A stretch of 64,000 bases of DNA, from the NCBI GenBank assembly GCA_004764695.1, contig SMSO01000006.1, positions 538,859-602,858 of the forward strand. The letters run 5' to 3'. A program made the translations under genes and the position numbers. A model generated the notes under the pieces. The model made no database searches, was not told the origin of the DNA, and saw only the letters and a list, made by a program, of their open reading frames with translations. This stretch comes from Schizochytrium sp. TIO01 (Eukaryota > Sar > Bigyra > Thraustochytrida > Thraustochytriidae). The number at the start of each line of letters is the position of its first letter. Position 1 is the first letter of the stretch. Below are positions 35,891-44,679 of the stretch, piece after piece.

Positions 35891-37000
35891 TCAAGCGCCG
35901 CGGAAATTGAGGCTTGCGTCTCCTACGCGTTGGCACTTAGCTCCTCCAGCTAGCCTGAAGCCGGCCCTTCGGAGCTCCTCGGCGCGTGCTCGTGATAACA
36001 ACACAGACAAGAACCCCGAAGGAAAGTCAAAAAAAGAAAAGCCATGCATGCTTGCATGCTTACATGCATTCGAGCCCACCCGCCTAGCTAGAGCCAATAC
36101 AGTCCAGGCTGCTTGCCAGCTGAAAACCGGGTCCAGACCCACGCCAAGGTGCGGTTTCGCGTGAGTGGACATCGCTGCTGTGTAGTGCTTTGTGCGCCAA
36201 GAGGCAGAAATGGCGATCGACGTTTGGCGCCGCCGACGTCGATCTGCCCCAAGGCAGGCGTCTGCTCTGCTCTCGCAGGAGTTGCTGCTGCTCTGCGCTT
36301 GCGTCTGATCTGGATATCGCGCGGCCCACTCGGCTCTCGCCGGAATGCGGTCACATCTTCGAGAGTGAAAGAGGTTTCGAGAGTGAAAGAGGTTTCGAGA
36401 GTGAAAGAGGTTTCGAGAGTGAAAGAGGTTTCGAGAGTGAAAGAGGTTTCGAAGCGAAAGTCCACTTCGCCCTGGAGCGAGCCCCGCGCAAGCAACCGAG
36501 GCTCCAGACGCATTGCTCTCCTACGCGGAGGCGGCCGGCCGAAACAGGAGCGGAGGAGGAGGAGGACCCGGTCCAACAGCTTAGGCTCCGCTGCAGAAGC
36601 GAGAGAGCGAAGCGGCAATGCTGTTCGTGGTTTTGAAAAGAGGTAGACCTCAGGCTTGAGACCACGCTTGGATTGCGAGCAGCTCGTCAGATGTTAGCGG
36701 AACAGCATCGACTCGCTGCCGGAGAGCGGGAAGGCGAGCCCGTCGTTTAGGTTGTCGGTTGCTTCACACGACCAGCGGCATGCTTGCTGGTTCTTGGTGA
36801 GTGCTACTCGAAGCTTCCTCGCTCGTATTTCTCTCCCTCTCTGCAGAATGAAGCATCTCTGCGAAGTGCTCACTCGCGCACTCAAGACTCACTCTCTGTG
36901 CGACCCACGTTGAGACGCGATCTCTGTCTCGCATTTCAAGTTTGCTCCGCACTGTTAGGTACCTGCCTACCAGTGCCAATGAAGTGGGAGCGAGTGAGTG
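35891..37000. other. GC-rich block open in nearly all frames around an 18-bp array
   Basis: Between about 36090 and 36650 at least two plus frames and two minus frames are each open for over 100 codons, so none can be called by length alone. No domain was recognised. The block ends near AGGTACCT at 36957-36964. Confidence 0.35.
36361..36450 (+). repeat. 18-bp x 5 perfect minisatellite
   Basis: Five exact head-to-tail copies of GAGAGTGAAAGAGGTTTC. The unit is six codons, so it keeps every frame open. Reading gives ESERGF or SRVKEV repeats on plus, and Leu/Ser/Lys/Pro or Glu/Thr/Ser/Phe repeats on minus. No substitutions are seen between copies, which suggests recent expansion. Confidence 0.97.
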
Positions 37001-38282
37001 AGTGCTTCGTGTCGCTCAGGGAGATCCTTACACGTATCGAGACTTACGAACGGAAACTGGGACGATTTTCTCCCTCATCGCTCTCTTTGTTTCCCTTTGC
37101 TCCGCTTTGTTGGGAACAACTGAAATCTGGCCCATCTTGAGGAGGAAGCTGACCTTGTACAGAAATAGCATTTTAGTACGCTTTCCAATTTAAGACGTAG
37201 TACTTTTCGAAAGTACTACGTCTAAGCTCCTTACCGCCCCGCAGAGGGGACATAAAGGTGTAGGTACAAGGGGAAAGTGCTGCTACCTAGCTTTAGGAGA
37301 AGAGCAGATGAGCTGTAGTGGTCGAACACGCCTCAGGTGGCAAGGTACCGAGCCAGGATTGTGGCGATGCAACATATGGTGTATGGACGCTGCAGCTGGG
37401 GAAATTTGAACGATCTAGCATTGTTGTTCGCCATAATGATGCGATCCCCCATCCAGAAGCTTGTGAAAAGCGAATGTCAGCGGCAAGAACTAAAATCCCC
37501 ATCAAGGGGGTTTTGTAGAGCCGCTATATTGGATTGTCTGCATGGCGTTAAGACACTTGTAGTTAGAGTTGAACATAAAACCAGCAGGGATGGGGTGAGA
37601 GGAAATGTTTTCACTGTGCTACTAACTCAACTCTTCATTCAGCATTGCGCTGCAAATTGTCGGAAGCACAGGAGAATAGGAGCACATTTGGTAGATAGTT
37701 TCTCAAGCCTATCGAAGCCGTTATGCAGAGCTCAATCGCCAATTCTGCCAAGGATTTTTATTGTCTAACACGACCATATTTTGGTATTTTGGATACGTCA
37801 ACTACAAACCAAATGGTAGCTTCATACGCTAAAATTATACAGGCAAGGCTTTTCATCAAAACAGGAATTTATACTGTTACAATTAGATTCGTTCCGATCA
37901 ATTGTACTCTTTGAAAGAAGAAAGGAAAATGAGATATACCCTTAATCTTGGGTGTAGCCATCATTTCATGGGTCAACAAAACGAACCATAAACATAAGGA
38001 CTATTAAGATTCAACCTGCATGACGCGGTTCAAGGACAGTAACATAATTTGCCTCCTTTGATGAGCTCGCATTAAGAAGCAAGAAATAATGAATATTTAG
38101 AATAATGAAAGCTTTTGCGCTTGAGAGAAGTATTCTTTTCCAAAAAGAAAAGAAAAGCAGAGTTCCATATTTAGCGAGCCGTATAGATCTCATCTTGCTG
38201 TCGTCAGAAATCTACGCTGGTGCACATGAATTCACCTAACCTTAGACAACTCGCTCTAGGTAAACAATTCCCTTGGCTAAAG
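37001..38282. other. Region 3' of the pterin reductase gene, nothing coding supported
   Basis: One plus frame at 37337-37768 is open for 143 codons without recognisable features. A strong hairpin lies at 37193-37223. The last few hundred bases should include the 3' untranslated region of the minus-strand reductase gene. Confidence 0.4.
37193..37223. terminator. Perfect 14-bp inverted repeat with 3-nt loop
   Basis: AGACGTAGTACTTT, then TCG, then its exact reverse complement. The stem holds 14 pairs without mismatch. The function is unknown and the type is given only for its shape. It could be an RNA hairpin in a transcript, a small palindrome left by rearrangement, or a protein-binding palindrome. 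It is not followed by a U-run, so a factor-independent terminator is unlikely. Confidence 0.5.
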
Positions 38283-38999
38283 TTAAACCTCAACAAAAAG
38301 GTTTTTGTAAAGATCCTGGGGTTCTGCGGAGTCAAATGCTTCAGGCTGGGCCCACGCAAAGATACGGTCAGCGATCGCTTCAGGGCTGGTCCACGCAGAG
38401 TGGTTCATGTTGGGCATCGCCTCACGGTTTGCGGGCGTATCGATAGTCCCGGGCAAGATGCAACGGCAGTTTCGTTGGGAATTATAGCAAAAATCATTAG
38501 CAAAGTCCATCGCAAGCTGGTGAGTAGCTGCCTTGCTCATCCCATATCCAGCAGCAAAGCCAGTTCCCCCGGCTTTACGAGCCGCCTGAGCACCGGTGAG
38601 AACCAACAAACCTTGAGGTCCAAGGCATTCTGCAGCAAGTGCTGCAGCAGTAAAAGCAGACTGAGCATTCATCTCCCACATCTTCTGCACAGGCTGTACA
38701 CCATCCTTGATTCCACCCATGGCAAAGCCACCGGCAACATGAACCACCGCATCAAGGCCAACATTGCCTTTGGATGCCCATTCATTGACATAAGCACGAG
38801 CTACCTCAAACTCATCATTCCATGATGCTCCAAGTGCTACTTCGCGCTTCACGATCTCTCCAATGTCACGGTGAACTTCAGTCTTGGCAGCAATTTTGTC
38901 CAAGCTTGCAACCTCCCACTGACCAGCAGCGAAAAATCGCTTCACCACCGCAGTGCCCAGGGCTCCTGCACCTCCTACAACGAGAACTCTGCGCTGCAT
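38283..38999 (-). CDS. QDPR: Dihydropteridine reductase, short-chain dehydrogenase family
   Basis: 238 residues from the ATG at 38999. The frame extends to a GTG at 39017, but the ATG gives the usual length (human enzyme about 244). A Rossmann fold opens at residues 5-15 with VLVVGGAGALG. The catalytic pair Tyr152-x3-Lys156 sits in GYGMSK. LPGTIDTPANREAMPN is a highly typical family segment, as are VVHVAGGFAMG and VLTGAQAA. The enzyme is known to use NADH to reduce quinonoid dihydrobiopterin to tetrahydrobiopterin in the cytosol, recycling the cofactor of aromatic amino acid hydroxylases. It is a single exon, stop TAA, divergent from the transporter gene 632 bp away. No anomalies are seen and the identification is firm. 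Confidence 0.95.
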   Translation of the reverse strand: MQRRVLVVGGAGALGTAVVKRFFAAGQWEVASLDKIAAKTEVHRDIGEIVKREVALGASWNDEFEVARAYVNEWASKGNVGLDAVVHVAGGFAMGGIKDGVQPVQKMWEMNAQSAFTAAALAAECLGPQGLLVLTGAQAARKAGGTGFAAGYGMSKAATHQLAMDFANDFCYNSQRNCRCILPGTIDTPANREAMPNMNHSAWTSPEAIADRIFAWAQPEAFDSAEPQDLYKNLFVEV

Positions 39000-39631
39000 T
39001 TTATCGATAACCTCCACAGGCCTGCTAAACAGCTTCTTACAGTCTCCTTTCCAAACTGTGCTGGTAGACGCACGTTATTGCGCGTGCGAAACGTAAGCCG
39101 TGTTGGCCTAAGTCTAAAACACAAGGAAAGGACACAGGTCCAAGTCAGTCTCTCAAACGATGTCGCCGCGCAAAACTTCTTATTGTGCGAGTCTCAAGCA
39201 GCAGCCCTCGTATGTACTTACACCGATGCAAAAGTCTTCGCTATGCCCAAGATCTTCACGTTTCTTGTTTGCCCCGAAGACCTGGTTATCTTATTTTTTG
39301 TCTTCAAGAGAAAGTCATGAGCTTTCTGGCGCTTGCCGGATCCTGGGAAGATCACAAAGTTGTCTGTCCTTATTCCCAGGACCGGTACTGTCTGAGTCCT
39401 CTTAATCGGGACATGGACCCCACCATGATGCCTCATCGTGGGAAATATATGTGCCTAATAGAGGGTGGTTTAAGGACTCTTAGGTCAAGAGTCACACGAG
39501 GTTGAATCATGAAGAGTGACGACGATGTCTCAAGAGACCGCATTTTCTGTTGTTTGTTTCGTGGGAAATCAAGGTTTGGCCCCTGGGCACCTCGGCCAGA
39601 AACTCATCTCTAGAGTTTGTTAGGCCTGCTT
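39000..39631. promoter_or_regulatory. 632-bp divergent interval between pterin reductase and transporter
   Basis: Both genes start outward from this interval, so it must hold both promoters and leaders. An in-frame TAG at 39611-39613 closes the transporter frame upstream. No TATA box or clear motif was recognised. Plus frames within it overlap each other and are not supported as genes. Confidence 0.5.
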
Positions 39632-41047
39632 ATGATTGAAGCGAGTCTTACTCGTCACCGGCGGGGCGAAGATTCTCCAAAATCAGTGGCACTTACCAGG
39701 GTGCGCAGCAACCAAACATACTCAGCGGCAGCCCAGCAAGACCAAGACGAAGACTACTCTTCTGAAGAGGAACAGGAGATCAGCAAGAACCAAAATCAAG
39801 AGTCAGCAGCCTCTTCGCTCACTTTACAGGCAGAGGGCTTGCAGGGAAAACACACGATGTATCGCAGCGATAGCGAAGGTCACAACGATGACCGAGAGGC
39901 CCTTCTACAGAAGAACCACAGCCAATTAGCAGACCAAGAGGCCCTGCGCTTGTGTCACACGAGCCTTGAGGGCGAGCAAACTTCAAATAATGGGCTTCAC
40001 GAGGATTTAAGTCCTTTGGGCGAAGGTTCAACCGTGTCAAGAGAGGAAAGTCAGTCAAAAAAAAATTGGAGACTTGGCTACCTTTGTTTATCTATTGTTG
40101 TCATTATTTGGGTCATTAGCAGTTTCATGGTGCAGTCGATCGAGAGCAAGCTTGCTGCGCCTTTTTTTCTTACGTACGTCGGCACAGGACTTTTTGTGAT
40201 TCTCATTCCATTTTCTTGGGCAACAGGAAGCATTGGCCGAATTCGACATAATGATGAACTCGGTCGTCGTGGTGATGACCTTTGGAATAGCCAAAAGGCA
40301 AGCCTCCGAGCTACGATTCATGGAGGTCTTGCAATGAGCGGCTTTTGGTTCCTTGCAATCCTTACCTACAACGCAAGTTTACAGTATACAAGCGTTACCA
40401 GTAGCACAATCCTCAGTAGTACATCGTCGGTCTTCACGCTGGCATTGAGCGCGTTATTTCGTATTGAACGAATCACGTGGATGAATGCACTTGGTGTAGC
40501 AGCTTGTGTTCTTGGATCCATTTTCGTGGGTCTTGCAGATGATAATAGTAATGGCGAGAGCAGGGAGACCTTCTTGGGCGATCTGGCAAGTTTGCTGTCA
40601 GCCTTTTTCTACGCTTGTTATACACTTGTGATTGGTTATTGCTTTCCTTGTGGCGATGAAAGTGTTGACATGGCACTTGTCTTCGGTATTGTTGGGCTTA
40701 CCAACATTGTTTTGCTTACACCCGTTGTTGTTGCAACTCATTTGACAGGTCTGGAATCTCTCGTTGGCCTCACGCCTGGACTATTTGCTTTTATGCTGCT
40801 CCAGGGCTTTCTCGACAATGTTGTTTCCGACTATCTATGGGCTCGTGCAGTTCTTCTTACCTCGCCCACAGTCACGACAGTTGGTCTTTCTCTTACAATC
40901 CCACTCTCGGCAATCTGTGACATCATTTTCGTGGGCCACATCCCAACACTACTTGCAGGGTTTGGTGGCGTCTTGGTTACCATGGGTTTTTTCGCAGTTA
41001 CTGCTAAGCGAGGAACGACCGCATCAACTCAACCATTAGATGTCTAG
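39632..41047 (+). CDS. DMT-superfamily transporter, SLC35F5-like
   Basis: 471 residues from the first ATG after an in-frame stop. Residues 1-145 are hydrophilic and rich in Ser, Gln and Glu, a cytosolic tail longer than usual. From about 147 on there are ten hydrophobic segments, starting LGYLCLSIVVIIWVISSFMV. The motif around TSVTSSTILSSTSSVFTLALSALF, followed by a basic-acidic turn and GVAACVLGSIFVGLAD, is typical of the SLC35F/EamA type. A second half-repeat runs from GDLASLLSAFFYACYTLVI to the LLAGFGGVLVTMGFF end. Members sit in Golgi, vacuolar or plasma membranes. Human SLC35F5-type substrates are poorly defined, so the cargo cannot be named. It is a single exon with stop TAG. Confidence 0.92.
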   Translation: MIEASLTRHRRGEDSPKSVALTRVRSNQTYSAAAQQDQDEDYSSEEEQEISKNQNQESAASSLTLQAEGLQGKHTMYRSDSEGHNDDREALLQKNHSQLADQEALRLCHTSLEGEQTSNNGLHEDLSPLGEGSTVSREESQSKKNWRLGYLCLSIVVIIWVISSFMVQSIESKLAAPFFLTYVGTGLFVILIPFSWATGSIGRIRHNDELGRRGDDLWNSQKASLRATIHGGLAMSGFWFLAILTYNASLQYTSVTSSTILSSTSSVFTLALSALFRIERITWMNALGVAACVLGSIFVGLADDNSNGESRETFLGDLASLLSAFFYACYTLVIGYCFPCGDESVDMALVFGIVGLTNIVLLTPVVVATHLTGLESLVGLTPGLFAFMLLQGFLDNVVSDYLWARAVLLTSPTVTTVGLSLTIPLSAICDIIFVGHIPTLLAGFGGVLVTMGFFAVTAKRGTTASTQPLDV

Positions 41048-41386
41048 ATTGAAGTTTTTGCCTTCTAGCGCCCAGGGTGTATCTTTATATTTGTAACATA
41101 GCGATGTGTTAAACAATTTTGACTACGAAAATAGGGTACAGCTCTAAATCACTAGCATTGTTAGGTTTCAGTCGTGTTTCTTCAGTTCACAGCAAACAGA
41201 AATTAGATATTCTGCGTTGTAATTTCATATCTGCTTCGTATCTTAGCTCAGGATGAAGAGCAGGCAGCCGTAGAATTATAAATTAAACAATCTTTAGTAG
41301 TTGCTACTTGAGTTAACAGCCGGCGACAAGACACATCCAGAAAAAAAATAAAAAAATGTACAGATGTTAACTTGTTTCGGAGGTTT
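41048..41386. other. Convergent 3' intergenic region
   Basis: 339 bp between the ends of the transporter and the helical-protein gene. TTTGTAACATA at about 41089 and AAAAAATAAAAAAATG near 41341 are likely 3'-end signals for the two strands. Nothing else was seen. Confidence 0.5.
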
Positions 41387-42445
41387 CTACTTGAGGTCAT
41401 TCCAAAGTTTCCTTGCGATTGGTATCGTCGCTGCTTCTAGAGCGTCCAGGCACAGGAGACGCATCCATGGCGCCTTAGAGCAAAACTCTTTCAAAGGTGG
41501 CAACAACATGTGTTTCGACCCAAATCCGTCGGCTCCTTCATAGTTACCGAGAATACTATGTGCTGCAAGTGCTCCCTCCAACAGACCGGAGAGCAGCTTT
41601 GTGGCAATCAAAAAGTCTCTGCGTGCAATATCTAACGTTATACGTCGCTCCAAGGCAACAAGCTCTCGTCCTTCAACTTCGTGCAGAGTGCGTATTGCCC
41701 ACTCCCCAGCACTTTTCAAGTTCTCTTCATTACCAGCGTTTGAAGTAGAACTTGAACTAGACTTGAGCCAAGGACTTGGCCTGAGATTTGAGATCAGCAA
41801 ATGTGCGCTCATATCCATTGGCAGTTCTATTCCATTTCCTTCAGCTTTTAGCAATGCCTCTCTCGCCGCCAGCACCAAACACGTCACTGCTTCCTTTCGT
41901 TTCTCTGCGTCTTGGAGGCCTTCCTCCACTGCCTTACGAAACTCCTCTCCATTTGCCGCCTCTTGAATTAATAGAGCACCCTTAATGCGCTCATCCGCTT
42001 CTTGTACGGATGGTATTTTATCCAGCTGCTCTTTCGCCTTTCGGACTCGTTCAAAAGCATCTTGAACAAATTCCGGGGCTCCAGACCCCAAGCTTTCTGC
42101 TGCCTGCTCCACCCATGTCTTGAGCTTTGGGGTTAGGTGCGGGGATTCTGCCATAGCCAAGACCAAGGTCATTCGTGCTTTGGAGAGCCAGGATCCTGCT
42201 CCCGCTCCGGAGCTCCAAGTCAAACCTCTCAGCGGAATCTCACCACGTTTTCGTTTAACTGAGTCAACCCCTTTCAAAGCATCTTGCACGTGCTTCAACC
42301 CCTCGTTTCGCACGTGTGCCTCCACACAAGCTGCCCACGCCAAGGCACGTTCCGCCGTGCGGAGGCTCCATGAGTGGAGCTCGGGGCCTCTGGCGAGCTC
42401 CAGAGCACGCACAAGCTGCTCTACATGGGCTCGGGTCTCCGCCAT
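41387..42445 (-). CDS. Unrecognised alpha-helical protein
   Basis: 352 residues from an ATG in a strong context (GCGATGGCG). It is rich in Ala, Leu, Glu and Arg, with amphipathic helices throughout and no signal peptide or membrane segment. Repeated helical stretches (ELARGPELHSWSLRTAERAL, EEFRKAVEEGLQDAEKRK, LLSGLLEGALAAHS) suggest a helical-repeat or helical-bundle scaffold. Ser-rich residues at about 233-241 form a linker. I do not recognise the family. It is a single exon with stop TAG. The codon pattern and length make a genuine gene very likely. It is convergent with the transporter and divergent from the GTPase gene. Confidence 0.8.
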   Translation of the reverse strand: MAETRAHVEQLVRALELARGPELHSWSLRTAERALAWAACVEAHVRNEGLKHVQDALKGVDSVKRKRGEIPLRGLTWSSGAGAGSWLSKARMTLVLAMAESPHLTPKLKTWVEQAAESLGSGAPEFVQDAFERVRKAKEQLDKIPSVQEADERIKGALLIQEAANGEEFRKAVEEGLQDAEKRKEAVTCLVLAAREALLKAEGNGIELPMDMSAHLLISNLRPSPWLKSSSSSTSNAGNEENLKSAGEWAIRTLHEVEGRELVALERRITLDIARRDFLIATKLLSGLLEGALAAHSILGNYEGADGFGSKHMLLPPLKEFCSKAPWMRLLCLDALEAATIPIARKLWNDLK

Positions 42446-43149
42446 CGCGGCTGCCTGGGGCTAGGTTAGCTCCAACGCAAATGCCTCGAGCCTCATTCTA
42501 CAACTGCTTCGCAGGTTCTTCGATTTTCTTGTACTCAATTCATTTCATGTATCTCTAACGACCGAAAGACTGTTTTCAACAGAAAGACTCGCAGAAACAA
42601 AATGGCCAAAGAATACGCAGAAAAGTTGGGCTTTGAAGCCCATTGCCAGCAGGGCAGTAAGTAGATGGGCTCTTCGAATTACCGGAGTGATGCTGGTCTT
42701 ACGTAAGTTCCTGATGCATAAAAGAGTAGTGCTTTTGAACGTGATGATTAGACGATAGGTTTGTCAATAAAATGTATCCGTTGATAGGGGGTTACATTAT
42801 GCACAAGCGCCAAATTAAAAGAGGAGATAACTTTGACAAGGGCTATATAGAAACGAAATAGGCACGCAGAAAGATAGAAAGTGCCCCCAAACGCACATGG
42901 GGAGACCTTGCGGACGTGTGCAGGATTTAATGTCAGTAGGTTGGAAATATAGACGTTGGTGCCGAAGCGGTTGATGGAGAAACATATTTCAATCGGTGCA
43001 GTCACGGCCACTTGAGTCAAGCCGTCAGCGTCTTGCAGCGTACAGGGATAGCTGCAAGGACTTCGCTGCAGGGGTCTGAGCAGAGGATATATTGAGTTGA
43101 CTCAATCCTTCCGAAAACGCGACAGATATTTCGCTGCGAGTGTTGAAAG
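42446..43149. promoter_or_regulatory. Divergent interval between the helical-protein and GTPase genes
   Basis: 704 bp containing the start regions of two outward genes. Nothing coding is supported. GCAGTAAGTAG at about 42656 and ACGTAAGTTC at about 42700 resemble splice donors but cannot be tied to exons. Confidence 0.45.
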
Positions 43150-44679
43150 ATGGGCTCATCAAGCAGCAAGACACTCGACTGTAATGTGGCAGTGATTGGT
43201 CTCGATGGTGCAGGAAAGACTACGATTGTGAATGCGCTTACGGGCAAAGCGGATCGCAAGGTCATGCCAACTGTTGGCATCAACCAACCTCGTGTAGTTA
43301 CTATTGGCGAAGTGAACCTTAAGCTCTACGATCTCGGTGGCAGTGCGTCATTTCGCAAAGCTTGGACAGACCGACTCTCTCGAAGTCATGCTGTTGTCTT
43401 TGTATTGGATTCCAACGACCAGAGTCGTGTGCTTGAAGCCCGGCACGAATTTAAGAATTACATTACAGATGACTATATCGTCAAGAAGCCTATCCTTATT
43501 TTTGCGAACAAAGAGGATGCAACTCCAGCAGCAATAACTATTAGGCAGATCGAGGAATCTCTGCGTCTACGATATGAAGATAGTCTTGAGCCTGATCTTT
43601 GGCGCGTTATTCCTTGTGTAGCATCCAAGACGCAGAACCAAGGTGAAATCGACGCTCGTTTAATGGACGGTCTTCGCTGGATAGCTCAACTTATTCAACC
43701 ATTATACAAGGAAATTAATGATCAAGTTTCTGAATGTAGCAAATCCTTAGAGAAGAAATGGAAGGCAGAACAACTTGCAAACAAAAAATCAGTTCAAGCA
43801 AAGAAGAAGGCCTCTAAACTCAGTGCCACAGTAAAACCAGAGGGTGAAAGAGCGATCGCTGCACCAAAACCAGTTCAGACTTTCCCTTGTGAAAATATGC
43901 TTGATGTTCAAGGGAACTGGGTCAAGTGCAAAAACGAAGCTACAACACGTTCGTCCGTGACAGGTTGGAGGTCACTGTGTGATACATGTGCTGCAGCTGC
44001 AGCAGCCATTGCCAAAGCAAAAGAAATTGAGGCCGAGAGCCAGCAGAAGCAGCAGAAGCAACAACAGCTACTACAATCCATACCGAATACAATTGAAATG
44101 GTAACGAAGGGGAAAAGTGAGCTCGAGATATTCGCTAGGGAGCAACAACTTGAGCAAGCATCGCCTCACCGTTCTCCAAACCAGCCTCATTCTCCGATGT
44201 CTCCGGATGATGATCCGGTAAACTTGCATGGCATTGCCCAAGGCACTGCTCAGAGTAAGGAAGAGCGTAAACGGATTCGTAAGGAAAAGAAGGAGCGCAA
44301 ACGGATCAAAGCAATCCGTAAACAGTACAAGAGCACCCATTTTGTCCAAGACGAAAAGGTTTATGCTGTTTTCAAGGGTGCCAAGTGGTACGAAGGTAAA
44401 GTGATGGGGAAGAATGATGATGGGACAATTAAAGTCAAGTTTGATGATGGTGATGAGGATCATCGCGTTGAACCTTATAACGTTTTGCCTGTTTTAGGAC
44501 GCAAGTTGACACAGAACCTGCGGGTTGAAGTGAACTATAAGTCTTCTGGCAACTTTTACGGTGGTCGAATCGTCAAGTGCAACGAAGATGGAACAACATA
44601 CTTTATCAAATATGACGATGGGGATAGTGAGGAAGCTGTTCCAGCTTGGCGAATTCGCATTTTCAAGAACCAGGATTAG
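43150..44679 (+). CDS. ARL13-like GTPase fused to a Cys cluster and two Tudor-like modules
   Basis: 509 residues. The MGSSSSK start fits N-myristoylation. The GTPase domain covers about residues 10-190: P-loop GLDGAGKT 17-24, switch I Thr41, G3 DLGGS 61-65, G4 NKED 120-123, and G5 around CVAS 156-159. The usual catalytic Gln of G3 is Ser65, as in atypical ARL13-type members where intrinsic hydrolysis is weak. A basic helical segment follows (195-235). C247, C260, C277 and C280 could bind zinc. A Gln/Ala-rich linker and a long Lys/Arg helix (about 365-395) lead to two related beta-barrel segments, about 400-449 and 456-506. Each has the Tudor/agenet pattern of an aromatic-rich start (KWYEGKV, NFYGGRI) and a DDGD turn. 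ARL13 proteins act at cilia. The Tudor fusion is unusual, and its ligand (methylated Arg or Lys) is inference. It is a single exon with stop TAG. Confidence 0.9.
   Translation: MGSSSSKTLDCNVAVIGLDGAGKTTIVNALTGKADRKVMPTVGINQPRVVTIGEVNLKLYDLGGSASFRKAWTDRLSRSHAVVFVLDSNDQSRVLEARHEFKNYITDDYIVKKPILIFANKEDATPAAITIRQIEESLRLRYEDSLEPDLWRVIPCVASKTQNQGEIDARLMDGLRWIAQLIQPLYKEINDQVSECSKSLEKKWKAEQLANKKSVQAKKKASKLSATVKPEGERAIAAPKPVQTFPCENMLDVQGNWVKCKNEATTRSSVTGWRSLCDTCAAAAAAIAKAKEIEAESQQKQQKQQQLLQSIPNTIEMVTKGKSELEIFAREQQLEQASPHRSPNQPHSPMSPDDDPVNLHGIAQGTAQSKEERKRIRKEKKERKRIKAIRKQYKSTHFVQDEKVYAVFKGAKWYEGKVMGKNDDGTIKVKFDDGDEDHRVEPYNVLPVLGRKLTQNLRVEVNYKSSGNFYGGRIVKCNEDGTTYFIKYDDGDSEEAVPAWRIRIFKNQD

Noticed and set aside
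36088-36665. Overlapping frames of 104-177 codons on both strands as genes
   Set aside because: High GC plus a stop-free 18-bp array opens most frames, so length gives no support.
39185-39505. 106-codon plus frame between reductase and transporter
   Set aside because: It overlaps two other open plus frames in the divergent promoter interval and shows no domain.
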